From CAYYFX01 sp964571855 (lineage in GTDB: Bacteria > ARS69), in the NCBI GenBank assembly GCA_964571855.1, contig CAZNDO010000007.1, forward strand, positions 1-64,000: a stretch of DNA of 64,000 nt, in the 5' to 3' direction. The position numbers were made by a program, and so were the translations under genes. The notes below the pieces were generated by a model. The model did not search any database. It was not told the DNA's origin and saw only the letters and a program-made list of their open reading frames with translations. This document shows, in pieces, positions 7,659-15,930 of the stretch (its first letter is position 1; every line of letters begins with the position of its first letter).

Positions 7659-9035
7659 ATGCCACGCCTGTCGTCGATCGGGGCCGTTGCCCTCCTGATC
7701 CTCGCCTCCTGCGCCCGCCCGGGCGGGGAGGCCGGTCCGCCGATCCCCGAGGTGGCCGGCCAGTTCGAGCTTCCCTGGATCGCGGACGACTACCCCAAGG
7801 CCCTGGCCGAGGCGCGCGCCCGCCAGCTCCCCATCTTCGTGGATTCCTGGGCGCCCTGGTGACACACGTGCCTCTCCATGAAGGCCTACGTCTTCACGGA
7901 CGCGGGCCTCGCGGAGAGCGCCGGACGGTTCGTCTGGCTGGACATCGACACGGAGAAGGCGGTCAACGCGGAGTTCCTGCAGCGGTTCCCGCTGCGCGCG
8001 TACCCCACGTACCTCGTCATCGACCCGCGCGACGAGAGCGTGATCCTCAAGTGGGTGGGCGGCGCGTCCGCCCCCCAGATGGCCGGCATCCTGCGTGATG
8101 CGCGCGCCGCGTTCGACGCGCCGCCGGGCGCCGAGCCGGAGACGCCCGCGCAGCTTCTGGCGGCGGCGGACAAGCTGCACGGCGCCGGTCGCACGGAGGA
8201 AGCCGCCGCGCTGTACGAGCGCGCCATCGACGCCGCGCCGCCCGATTGGCCCAGCCGCGCGCGCGCCGCGGAGGCGCTGCTCGTCACGTGGGCCATCGCG
8301 GGGGAGTGCGCGAAGGCCGCGCCGTTCGCGGCGCGGATGCTCCCGGAACTGGAGCGCACCACGTCCGTGGCGGTGGTCGCGGGCGTGGGGCTGGACTGCG
8401 CGGTCTCCCTGCCCGAGGACGACCCCGATCGCGCGGCGCTCGTCACGCGCTTCGAGGAGGCCACACGGCGCGCGGTGAACGACCTGTCGATCCCCATCGC
8501 CGCGGACGATCGCTCCGGGCTCTACATCTCGCTGCTCACCGCGCGCGAGGCCGCCGGCGATTCCGCGGGGGTGAAGGAGATCGCGGCGGACTGGTCCGCG
8601 TTCCTGGACGCCGCCGCCGTCGCCGCGCCCACGCCGGCGGCCCGCGCCGTCTTCGACTCGCACCGGCTCTCCGCGTACCTGGAACTGGGACAGCCGGAGA
8701 AGGCCATTCCCATGCTGGAGCAGTCCGAGCGGGACTTCCCGGACGACTACAACCCGCCGGCCCGCCTCGTGGCGGCATACAAGGCGCTGGAGCGCTGGGA
8801 CGACGCGCTCGCCGCCAGCGACCGCGCGGTGCAGCACGGCTACGGCCCGCGACTCCTCGGCATCCTGCGCACGCGCGCGGAGATCCTCGTGGCGAAGGGC
8901 GACGTGGCCGGCGCGCGTGCGGTGCTCACGGACGCCATCGCGCGCGCGAACGCCCTGCCCGAGGCGCAGCGCTCGCAGCGCATGCTGACCGCGCTGGAGA
9001 CGAAGCTGAAGGAGCTGCCGCCGGACGCCGGGTGA
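7659..9035 (+). CDS. thioredoxin-like lipoprotein with in-frame UGA (probable Sec68) and TPR-like C-terminal half
   Basis: A single 458-residue protein if UGA at 7860-7862 is read as selenocysteine. Residues 1-18 form a lipoprotein signal (LLILASC, Cys18). Residues about 35-160 are a thioredoxin fold of the Thioredoxin_7/DUF255-like type: FVDSWAPW, then the UGA codon, then HTCLSMKAYVFTD. The active site therefore reads U68-H-T-C71, where homologues have C-x-x-C. The same frame continues with the cis-Pro strand (LRAYPTYLVID). It then runs into about 290 residues of helical TPR-like repeats with no other stop until 9035. Reading UGA as a true stop would split the fold in its active site, leaving 67 aa plus an ORF from ATG 7878. 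A nonsense mutation is the alternative, but the downstream half shows no decay. The reductase role is inferred. Confidence 0.8.
7866..7891 (+). promoter_or_regulatory. candidate SECIS-like stem-loop downstream of the UGA
   Basis: Starting 4 nt after the UGA codon, ACGT-GCCT (7866-7873) can pair with AGGC-(CT bulge)-ACGT (7882-7891), leaving the loop CTCCATGA. Position and size suit a bacterial SECIS. The loop lacks the G near its 5' side that many bacterial SECIS elements have, so this is only a candidate. Confidence 0.3.
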
Positions 9036-9776
9036 TCAGTTCCCGCCGGCCGGCGCCAGGCGCACGCGGTGGGCCGAGGGCGCGGCGCCGCGCCACGCGA
9101 TGGCCAGATCCTCCGGCGACGAGTATGCGCGCCGCGGGATGTCGCGGCACGGGATCTCCAGGTCCAGCACGCGCGCGAACGGGAACGGGTCGAGCAGGAG
9201 CGTGCGCGCGTCTTGCCACGTCAGCGTGCAGCGCCTTCCGTCAGGCGCCGTGCCCGCGCGCTCCGCCGTCAGCCAGTCCGGGCACTCCAGGGACTCCGGT
9301 GCGGCGAGGCAGACGAACAGCGAGAGATCGTCGAAGTGGCGGAGCAGGTCCGCGAAGCGGTTCCATGCCGCCTCGCCCCGGCCGTCCGTGCGCTTCCCGA
9401 TCAGCCGCGCGCGCCGCGCCCGCTCGTGCGCCGCGAACGTCTCCGGTTCGCGCGCCTCCAGGAAGCGCGTGTAGTGCAGGCTGGCCAGTATGGTGGCCGC
9501 CTCGTCCAGCCGCTCCTGCCGGTCCAGCCCGGCGCGGAACATGCGGGAGCGCTCGTCGTCGTCGATGGACAGGAACGTCACCGGCGTGCCGGTGCGCGGA
9601 TCCAGCACCGGCTCCCGATCCGTGACGCCCCACGCGAAGTCGTGCAGCCCGATCCCGGCCGCCACGTCGAAAGGGAGGCGTTCGCCGGTCCAGGCCAGGG
9701 CCATGCGCCCGCAGGCCAGGGAGTGGTCAAGCTGCCGGATGAGGCGTAGCGTCTCCCGGCGAACCTGCACGACCAC
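9036..9776 (-). CDS. DUF3891 family protein
   Basis: A cytoplasmic 246-residue protein of the DUF3891 type. The family opening LIRQLDHSLACGRMALAW follows just after the start, then GIGLHDFAW with conserved His and Asp, and LHYTRF further on. Function is not established for the family; the conserved His/Asp residues suggest a metal-dependent, HD-like helical enzyme. The start is GTG at 9776, where GGAGGAGG lies 6 nt upstream; the longer open frame begins in low-complexity Arg/Pro codons and is rejected. Its stop codon directly abuts the stop of the convergent thioredoxin-like gene (9035/9036). Confidence 0.75.
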   Translation of the reverse strand: MVVQVRRETLRLIRQLDHSLACGRMALAWTGERLPFDVAAGIGLHDFAWGVTDREPVLDPRTGTPVTFLSIDDDERSRMFRAGLDRQERLDEAATILASLHYTRFLEAREPETFAAHERARRARLIGKRTDGRGEAAWNRFADLLRHFDDLSLFVCLAAPESLECPDWLTAERAGTAPDGRRCTLTWQDARTLLLDPFPFARVLDLEIPCRDIPRRAYSSPEDLAIAWRGAAPSAHRVRLAPAGGN

Positions 9777-9850
9777 GGCGGCCTCCTCCGGACGGGCGGG
9801 CGAGCGGGCGGGACGGCGGCGAACCCCGCCGCGTCCCCTTCGCATCTACA

Positions 9851-9874
9851 GGAATGCAGGCGAGCCTGCACTCC
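9851..9874. promoter_or_regulatory. 24-bp palindrome in a divergent intergenic region
   Basis: GGAxTGCAGGC-GA-GCCTGCAxTCC, two near-perfect 11-bp arms around a 2-bp centre, lies between divergent DUF3891 and DUF2892 genes and just before the ribosome binding site of the latter. It is either an operator or an RNA hairpin close to the start. Confidence 0.4.
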
Positions 9875-9892
9875 AAAAAGGGGGGAGAGTCG

Positions 9893-10090
9893 ATGAAGCG
9901 GAACATGGGCGGCGTCGATCGTGCCATTCGCGCGATCCTCGGCGTCGTCATCCTGGCGCTCGGGTTGTCGCGCGGGGCGTGGTGGGGCTGGATCGGCATC
10001 ATCCCGCTGGCCACCGCGCTCGTGAGCTGGTGCCCGGCCTACCTGCCGTTCGGGCTGTCCACTTGCCGGGTGAAGACACCGCAGTCCTGA
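9893..10090 (+). CDS. DUF2892 family small membrane protein
   Basis: A 65-residue inner-membrane protein. It matches DUF2892 (the membrane part of YgaP-like rhodaneses): N-terminal MKRNMGGVDRAIRAILG, two transmembrane helices (about residues 14-28 and 31-45), and a conserved Cys in SWCPAYLPFG followed by a second Cys in LSTCR. The start is ATG at 9893 after GGGGGAGAG. Free-standing DUF2892 proteins are common and have no defined function; the two Cys residues suggest a link to sulfur handling. Confidence 0.88.
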   Translation: MKRNMGGVDRAIRAILGVVILALGLSRGAWWGWIGIIPLATALVSWCPAYLPFGLSTCRVKTPQS

Positions 10091-10203
10091 TCGCCGGCCC
10101 CGAAGCCCCGGGCACCCCCCGCCCGGGGTTCGGTCGCGGCTCCGCCGCTCCGGCTTCCCCGCGGCCGCACCCGCCGCTACGCTGTCCGTTTCCCGAGGAG
10201 TCC

Positions 10204-10905
10204 ATGGAAACCACCCCCGCCCCGACGCGAGGCCGGCAGACGTCCGCCCCCGGGCTGCACTGGCGCCTCGACGGCGCCGGCGGCCCCACGGACCCCCTGC
10301 TGCTCGCCCTGCACGGGTACGGCATGGACGAGGACTTCTTCGCCGTCCTCCTGCAGAAGCTCTTCCCGAGGCCCATGCGCGTGCTGCTGCCGCGCGGGCC
10401 CTTCCCCGCGGACATGGGGCTGCGCGTGGCGCACGGCGCGAGCTGGTACCACTACGACGGCAACCAGGAGCGCTTCCGCGCGGAGCTCGTGCGCGTGGAG
10501 CGCGAGCTGCTGGCGCTCCTCGATGAGGTCGAGGCCGGGCAGGGGCTGCGCCCGCGCGCGCGCCACATCCTCGGGTTCTCCCAGGGCGGCTACTGCGGGG
10601 CGTGGGTGGCCGTGCGGAACCCGGATCGCTTCCGCGGCCTCATCGTCTCCGGCGCGCGCGTGAAGACGGAATTCCTGGAGGACGCCATGCCCGCCGCCGC
10701 CGCCGCCGGCTTCCGCGCGCTCCTGTGCCACGGGGAACGGGACCGTTCCGTCACGATGGACGCCGCCGTGCGCAGCCGCGACGGGCTGGCTGCCGCCGGG
10801 ATCGACACGGAGCTGCGCACGTTCGACGCCGGCCACTCGCTCGGCCGTGCGCAGGTGCGCGTCATCGCGGAGTGGCTGGACCGCTCCGCGAACGGGACGG
10901 GCTGA
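10204..10905 (+). CDS. phospholipase/carboxylesterase family hydrolase
   Basis: A 233-residue alpha/beta hydrolase of the Abhydrolase_2 (EstB/YpfH-like) group. LLALHGYGMDED carries the oxyanion loop, LGFSQGGY the nucleophile Ser (about residue 125), LCHGERDRSV the Asp (about residue 181), and FDAGHSLGR the His (about residue 213). All three catalytic residues are present. There is no signal peptide, so it acts in the cytoplasm. The ATG follows CGAGGAG with good spacing. The 3' end overlaps the convergent glycosyltransferase gene by 44 bp. Confidence 0.9.
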   Translation: METTPAPTRGRQTSAPGLHWRLDGAGGPTDPLLLALHGYGMDEDFFAVLLQKLFPRPMRVLLPRGPFPADMGLRVAHGASWYHYDGNQERFRAELVRVERELLALLDEVEAGQGLRPRARHILGFSQGGYCGAWVAVRNPDRFRGLIVSGARVKTEFLEDAMPAAAAAGFRALLCHGERDRSVTMDAAVRSRDGLAAAGIDTELRTFDAGHSLGRAQVRVIAEWLDRSANGTG

Positions 10906-12070
10906 TCGCGGCGGCCTCCTGCAGCACCTGCGCGGTGTTGCGGAGGAACGCGCCCGCGGAGAAGAGGGACTCGAAGCGGCGACGGCCCGCGCTGCCGAGA
11001 TGCGCCGCGAGATCGGCGTCCTGCGCCAGTCTCGTGACCGCGGCGGCCAGGCTCTCCACGTCGCCCGGACGCACCACGTAGCCGGTCTCGCCGTGCGCCA
11101 CCGCCTCGCGCGTGCCGCCCACGTCCGTGGCCACCACCGGGCGCGCGCAGGCCATCGCCTCGCGCACGGCGCCCGGCAGGCCCTCCGCGTTCGACGTCTG
11201 CACGTACACGTCCAACTTCGCGAGGAAGGCGAGGGGATCGTCCGTCCAGCCGGGCCACTCCACGCACTCGGACAGGCGCCGCGCCGCGGCCAGCTCCAGG
11301 AGCTTCGCGCGGAAGGGGGCCTGGTCCTTCGTGGGGACGTCGCCGCCCACGAGGAAGCGCGCGGCGGGCACCGCGCGCCGCACGCGCGCCGCCATCTCCA
11401 GGAACGCTTCCGGGTTCTTGCGCGGCGAGAGCGCGCCGAGCGTGCCGATGGTCACGGCGTCGCCGGCCGCGCGTCCCGGCGGCGCCGGCGGCGGCGCGAT
11501 GTCGTGTCCCGTGTACACGGTGCGCAGCTTGTCCTTCGCGCGCTCGAGCTGCGCGGGCACGAACAGTTCCGCGGCCTGCGCGCGGTACTCCGTGACGATG
11601 CGCGAGGCGGCGCGGATGCCCGCCTCGTTCATCGCGCGCACGAGCCCGCGGGAGGGCTGCCCCAGCCAGATGTTCCACACGAGCGGCACGCCGGCGCGCC
11701 GGCAGGCCGGCGCCACCGGAAGGAGCGTGCGCAGGTTCGTGCACCACACGACGACCGGGCGCGTGCGCGCGAGGAGCCGGCCGAAGGCGCGGTCATACGC
11801 GAGCAGCCCGCCCGCCGCGCGCAGCCCCGCGAGCGCGCCGGGGCGCGTGAGCTCGCCGCCGAAGACGTCCAGGGACCCCGGCAGCGGGAGGATCTCCACG
11901 GGCACGCCGTCCGCGCGGGCGGCGCGCGTGAGGTCGCTCTCGCGCTGCGTGACCAGCACCGGTTCCAGCGGCCCGCCGCGCAGTCCGGCCAGCAGCGTGC
12001 GCACCATGCGCGGCCCGCCGGTGAGCTTGTCGCCCTGGGTGGTGTGGACGAAGAGGACGCGGCGCGTCAC
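10862..12070 (-). CDS. GT4-type glycosyltransferase
   Basis: A GT-B fold retaining glycosyltransferase of 402 residues, the last gene of a polysaccharide operon. The N-terminal domain opens with VLFVHTTQGDKLTGGP. The C-terminal domain has IGTLGALSPRKNPEAFLEMA, then VEWPGWTDDPLAFLAKLDVYVQTS, and the donor-site EX7E region EGLPGAVREAMACARPVVATDVGGTREAV. The start GTG overlaps the stop of the Wzy-like gene (GTGA), so translation is coupled. Donor and acceptor sugars cannot be told. Confidence 0.92.
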   Translation of the reverse strand: MTRRVLFVHTTQGDKLTGGPRMVRTLLAGLRGGPLEPVLVTQRESDLTRAARADGVPVEILPLPGSLDVFGGELTRPGALAGLRAAGGLLAYDRAFGRLLARTRPVVVWCTNLRTLLPVAPACRRAGVPLVWNIWLGQPSRGLVRAMNEAGIRAASRIVTEYRAQAAELFVPAQLERAKDKLRTVYTGHDIAPPPAPPGRAAGDAVTIGTLGALSPRKNPEAFLEMAARVRRAVPAARFLVGGDVPTKDQAPFRAKLLELAAARRLSECVEWPGWTDDPLAFLAKLDVYVQTSNAEGLPGAVREAMACARPVVATDVGGTREAVAHGETGYVVRPGDVESLAAAVTRLAQDADLAAHLGSAGRRRFESLFSAGAFLRNTAQVLQEAAAISPSRSRSGPATPR

Positions 12071-13530
12071 GGCGCGGACTCCGGGGGCGCCGCCGGCGGC
12101 AACGCCCAGCGCGCGGCGATCAGGCTGCCCAGGACGATGGGGAGCAGGCGCATCGTGCAGGTGGTGCCCACCTGGAAGAACGACCCGCGCGTGACCATGC
12201 CCACGAACACGAGCGCGGCGCCGAGGAACAGCGCCAGGAACGGGTGCTTCGGGATGCGCGCGGCGTACACCCGGATCGCGCGGCACGCCATGCCGAAGAG
12301 CGCCATGCCCACGAGCACGCCGGGCCAGGCGAAGTTCATCCACAGCTCGCCGATCGTGCCCGGCGGCGCGCCGCCCATACCCCAGCCGTAGATGCGCTCC
12401 GCCAGCACGGAGTCCACGCCCTTCGGCTTCCCCGCCCACACGCGCCGCGGCACCCAGTTCGTCACGTAGTGCGCGTAGGAGCTGCCGAGCAGGAACGGCA
12501 ACTGGGCCGGCGTGTAGCGCAGGAGGCTCAGGAGGTTGTCCATCATGTCGAAGTTGCGGTGGCCGAGCACGCCCTCGTACACGGCGCTTGCCTCGCCGAC
12601 CGAGATCTCGCCCAGCTCGCCCGCCTCGAAGCCCTGGTGGGTGAGGTTGCGGTACTGGTCGTACACCGAGAAGGCGAACAGGCCGGCGGCCAGCGTGATG
12701 AGGAGCGCCTTGCCACTGGGCGGGCGCAGGAGGAGCGCGCGCAGGACGAGCAGCATGAACAGCACCTCCATGGCCCAGGCGCGGCTGCCGAGCAGGGCCA
12801 CGGCCACCATCACCAGCAGCGCGTGCACGCCGAGCGACAAGCGGCGCCACCGTCCCACGCCGCGCTGCAGGTGCGACGCGTACCGGAACAGGAGCCCCGC
12901 CTCCAGGAAGCGGATGCCGAAGAAGTACACGTGCATGCCCGCGGACAGCTCCGTACGCAGCTCCATGTTCGTGGCGAGGAAGAGCAGGCCGCCGGCGGCG
13001 CGCGCGTACAGCAGGTACGAAGCGAGCCCGATCGCCGTGAACAGCACGGACAGGGCGCGCGCCCGACCGTGCGACCACGCGCGCGGCGGCACCGGCGCCC
13101 GCGCGGCGACCGCGGCGCCCAGCGGCGCGAGGTAGCCGGCGTACAGCGCGCCCACGCCCGCGATCACCAGCAGCACGCCGCGCGACAGCAGCTCCAGGGC
13201 TTCCGTGCGGCTCGCGAGGATGTGGTAGAGGTCCAGCCGCTCGTGCCACAGCAGGTGGAACGAGCGCAGGAAGTACCCGAAGAAGCAGAACCCGCCGAAC
13301 ATCACGAGCGGGTGGAACACCGACCAGCGGCCGCGCAGCGCCGCGAGGACGTGCGGCGTCACGAGCAGCCCGCCCAGCACGAGCAGCAGCGGGACCACGG
13401 CGCCGGTGGCCCAGGCGGCGGCGATCAGCGCGCCCGCGGCGCCGGCCACCGCACCGCCGAGCAACGCGGGGGCGAGGCGTGCGCGCGCCGAGGGGGGCAG
13501 GGACGCGACCGGGACGGCGGAGGCGCTCAA
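12067..13530 (-). CDS. Wzy-like oligosaccharide repeat-unit polymerase
   Basis: A polytopic inner-membrane protein (487 aa, about 12 predicted helices) of the O-antigen/exopolysaccharide polymerase type. It has long hydrophobic stretches, a periplasmic loop in the last third containing Arg-rich PRRVWAGKPKG and GWGMGGAPPG, and low overall sequence conservation, all typical of Wzy or EpsG-like polymerases. The TTG start lies 7 bp after the Wzz-like stop and overlaps nothing, with GAGG upstream. Its neighbours (Wzz-like before, glycosyltransferase after) support the role. WzyE- or O-antigen-ligase-type alternatives cannot be excluded. Confidence 0.82.
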   Translation of the reverse strand: MSASAVPVASLPPSARARLAPALLGGAVAGAAGALIAAAWATGAVVPLLLVLGGLLVTPHVLAALRGRWSVFHPLVMFGGFCFFGYFLRSFHLLWHERLDLYHILASRTEALELLSRGVLLVIAGVGALYAGYLAPLGAAVAARAPVPPRAWSHGRARALSVLFTAIGLASYLLYARAAGGLLFLATNMELRTELSAGMHVYFFGIRFLEAGLLFRYASHLQRGVGRWRRLSLGVHALLVMVAVALLGSRAWAMEVLFMLLVLRALLLRPPSGKALLITLAAGLFAFSVYDQYRNLTHQGFEAGELGEISVGEASAVYEGVLGHRNFDMMDNLLSLLRYTPAQLPFLLGSSYAHYVTNWVPRRVWAGKPKGVDSVLAERIYGWGMGGAPPGTIGELWMNFAWPGVLVGMALFGMACRAIRVYAARIPKHPFLALFLGAALVFVGMVTRGSFFQVGTTCTMRLLPIVLGSLIAARWALPPAAPPESAP

Positions 13531-13537
13531 GGCCGCC

Positions 13538-14650
13538 TCACTCCGCGTGCGGGAGGGGGGCGCGCCGGCGCGGGAGCAGGCGCTTCAGGTCCGTCGCGAG
13601 CGGCGAGAGCGCGGCCGCCAGGTCCGGCGCCTCGCGCAGCGCCGTGCGGAAGAGGACCCAGGACACGGCGAGGAAGGCGCCGAGCAGGAGCCCGGCGGCC
13701 ACCATGAGCGTCCGCAGCGGGCGGCTGGGCCGGATCGGCACCTGCGCCTCGTCCAGCACCTTCAGGACCGGCGTGTTCTTCACGGACTCGATCGCCGCGA
13801 TCTCCTGCTGCTTGCGCAGCTCCAGGAACACCTGCTCGGCGATCATGAGGTCCCGCACGAGCCGCGCCTCCACGCGCTGCAGCTCCGGCGATCCGGTGAT
13901 GCGGCGATTCGACTCGCGGAACTCCGTGAGCCGCTCCTCCGCGGCCTTCAGCGCGCCGGACGCGTCGGCGAGGCGCTCGTCGATGAACTTCCGGTTCTTC
14001 GCGCCGTCCTGCTGGCGCATCTCGATGAGGTACGTCTCCAGCAGCGACGTCAGCGTGTTCGCCACGTCCGCGGAGAGCGCGGCCCCGCCCGTGGTGACCT
14101 CGAGGGACACGATGCCGGTCTCGGAGTCCTTCGCGGCGGCCACCACGCGCTTGCGCAGCTTCCGGACCGCCTTCATCCGCGCCGCGTGCGGGTCCTCCTC
14201 GCGCGGGGCGAGGATCGGCAGCAGCGTGGTCGTCTTCCCGTCCTTCGTGACGAACTCCCGGTCCAGCAGCAGTCCCAGGACGCGGTCGCTCGTGAGGATG
14301 GTGGGGTAGAGGTCGGACTGGCTGGCCGGTCCGAAGGGGAACTGCAGCCCGAAGGACGACGCCAGCCCGCTGAGCTGCGCGGGGAACGCGCCCTCCGCAT
14401 CATCCGTGGGGAGCAGCACCACGCGGGCGGTCCACTCGCGGGGGAGCACGAGCGCGAGGAGGACGCTGGCCACGGTCGCGGCCGCCGTGAACGCCGCGAT
14501 CCCGGCGCGCGCGTCCACGAGGGCGCGGACGTACCGCCCCAGCTCGGGCGCGGCCGACCCGGCCGCCGGCGGCGGCGAGGCGGGGATCTGGGCGGTCCGT
14601 GACGCGGGCGGACCCGCGGGGACGGTGTCCTGCCGGACGAGCGTATCCAT
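13538..14650 (-). CDS. Wzz/GNVR-type polysaccharide chain-length protein
   Basis: An inner-membrane co-polymerase that sets polysaccharide chain length. A first transmembrane helix (about residues 45-65, AFTAAATVASVLLALVL) is followed by a large periplasmic region with coiled-coil (KNRKFIDERLADASGALKAAEERL is the diagnostic region). Then come the Pro-rich VLDEAQVPIRPSRPLR and the second helix (VAAGLLLGAFLAVSWVLF). It has no kinase domain. An ATG at 14650 is preferred, but ATGs at 14683 and 14737 are in frame. It is the first gene of the wzz-wzy-GT operon. A long hairpin lies in the leader. Confidence 0.88.
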   Translation of the reverse strand: MDTLVRQDTVPAGPPASRTAQIPASPPPAAGSAAPELGRYVRALVDARAGIAAFTAAATVASVLLALVLPREWTARVVLLPTDDAEGAFPAQLSGLASSFGLQFPFGPASQSDLYPTILTSDRVLGLLLDREFVTKDGKTTTLLPILAPREEDPHAARMKAVRKLRKRVVAAAKDSETGIVSLEVTTGGAALSADVANTLTSLLETYLIEMRQQDGAKNRKFIDERLADASGALKAAEERLTEFRESNRRITGSPELQRVEARLVRDLMIAEQVFLELRKQQEIAAIESVKNTPVLKVLDEAQVPIRPSRPLRTLMVAAGLLLGAFLAVSWVLFRTALREAPDLAAALSPLATDLKRLLPRRRAPLPHAE

Positions 14651-14666
14651 GCCGTTCCCGGGCTCG

Positions 14667-14707
14667 AGGAATCTCCTCCTCATTTCGTGCGCGAAAGGAG
14701 GATTCCT
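14667..14707 (-). promoter_or_regulatory. hairpin in the leader of the polysaccharide operon
   Basis: AGGAATC (14667-14673) pairs with GATTCCT (14701-14707), CTCC with GGAG, and TTTCG with CGAAA, giving 16 bp around a TGCG-type loop with one 5-nt bulge. The 3' arm on the mRNA carries GAGGAGGAG. The hairpin lies 17 nt before the chosen ATG of the Wzz-like gene. It could act as an attenuator, or it could mask a ribosome binding site. Confidence 0.45.
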
Positions 14708-14800
14708 TAGCGGTTTCTGGCAGGGGGGCGGGGTCACCCGGCGTCACGGCCACCCGCGGGGGCCCGTGCCGGTGCCTCGCGGGGGGCGGCACCTGCGGGG

Positions 14801-14831
14801 CCCGGGGGTCGGCGCGCGGCCAACCCCCGGG
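14801..14831 (-). terminator. hairpin after the beta-helix lipoprotein
   Basis: CCCGGGGGT (14801-14809) and ACCCCCGGG (14823-14831) are perfectly complementary, with an inner GGC/GCC pair in the loop. The hairpin begins 10 bp after the stop of the lipoprotein gene on its downstream side. There is no T-tract. Confidence 0.5.
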
Positions 14832-14840
14832 CGCGACGTG

Positions 14841-15584
14841 TCAGTCGAAGCGCAGGTTGCCGCGCGCGTTCCCGGACAGCGTGTTGTCCGTGCCGAGCGA
14901 GGCCGCGTTCGTCACGTCCGAGTCCTCCACGCGGATGCCGTACTCGTCGTTCCCGGTCACCACGTTGCCCGTGACGGACACCGGTCCGGACTCCCGCACG
15001 CGGATGCCGGTGCCGGCGTTGTCCGTGATCTCGCCGCCGGTGATGGTCACTTCGGACGCCGCGTCGCGGACGCGGATGCCGTCGTCGCCGTTGCCGGCGA
15101 ACCGGCCGCCCTCAACGGACACGCCGGACGAGTTGCGGATGACCAGCCCGTGATCCGCGTTCCCGGTGGAGGTCACGTTCACCAGCGTGATGTCCTGCGC
15201 ATCCCGCACGAGGATTCCCGTGTCCACGCCGCCTTCCACCGCGAGGTTCTCCAGCGTGAGGCCGCTCGTGTTGCGGATGATGACCGCCGCGGAATCGTCC
15301 GACGGCCGCCCCGACGGCGTGCGCGCCAGGATGCGCGTGCCGGGACCGGCGCCGCGGATCGTCACCGGCTTCGTGATCTCCAACCGCTCGGCGAACTCCC
15401 CCTCGCCCACGGTGATCACCGCGGAGGGCGCCGCGGCCGCGACCGCCTCGCCGAGCGTGGCGAAGCGCGTGCCGTCCGGAAGCGTGACGTCGCTGCCGGC
15501 TCCGGGACCGGCGCCGGAGTCCGAGCAGCCGGCCGCCACGAGCGCGAGAAGAAGGACCAGGTGGTTCCGGGAAGGACGGGTCAT
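14841..15584 (-). CDS. parallel beta-helix lipoprotein
   Basis: A surface or periplasmic lipoprotein (247 aa). The lipobox is LVAAGC with Cys20, followed by a Gly/Ser linker. From about residue 45 the chain is a right-handed parallel beta-helix: repeated rungs of about 22 residues with the pattern G-I-x-V-R-x-(S/A)-x-x-V-T (DTGILVRDAQ, DHGLVIRNSS, DDGIRVRDAA, GTGIRVRESG, EYGIRVEDSD). Carbohydrate lyases and nitrous-oxide-type surface proteins share this fold, but no catalytic residues can be assigned. It is placed upstream of, and in the same direction as, the polysaccharide operon, so binding or trimming of polysaccharide is possible. That is inference. Confidence 0.85.
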   Translation of the reverse strand: MTRPSRNHLVLLLALVAAGCSDSGAGPGAGSDVTLPDGTRFATLGEAVAAAAPSAVITVGEGEFAERLEITKPVTIRGAGPGTRILARTPSGRPSDDSAAVIIRNTSGLTLENLAVEGGVDTGILVRDAQDITLVNVTSTGNADHGLVIRNSSGVSVEGGRFAGNGDDGIRVRDAASEVTITGGEITDNAGTGIRVRESGPVSVTGNVVTGNDEYGIRVEDSDVTNAASLGTDNTLSGNARGNLRFD

Positions 15585-15930
15585 GGAAGGTGTTCTCCGC
15601 AGGGGGCTTGGTTGGAAACGACGCCCTACGGACGGGAATGTCCGATCCCTGATACCGGTACTCCGGAATCGCCAAAGGCCACGGTCGTTGGGTCCGAAAG
15701 AGCCTGTAAGACATGGAAAATGAGCGCGTTAGCCAGGAGCCGAGGCGGTCAACCGTCCGCCCACACCGACAGGGCTTGCCCGGGCAGGCGTCACGGATCA
15801 GGATGGTGGGTCGGTTCGCGCACGGCGGGCACGCCTCCGCCCTGCCTGTGCGGCCGGACCGGGCAATCGAGCAGCAGGCCTGCCGGTTCCGCGGAGTTGT
15901 GCCGCTCGATCACGATGAAGGGAGCCACAA
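15585..15930. other. 346-bp intergenic region between divergent genes
   Basis: The region is less GC-rich than its surroundings around 15640-15720. It holds a short inverted repeat GCTTGCCCGGGCAGGC (about 15774-15789). I see no convincing ORF, no recognised riboswitch core (no THI, cobalamin or c-di-GMP consensus) and no strong -35/-10 pair for the ECF gene. Confidence 0.4.

Noticed and set aside
7878..9035. Separate gene starting at ATG 7878 after a true stop codon
   Set aside because: It would begin inside the thioredoxin active-site helix and lacks a ribosome binding site. The upstream part is in the same frame and completes the fold.
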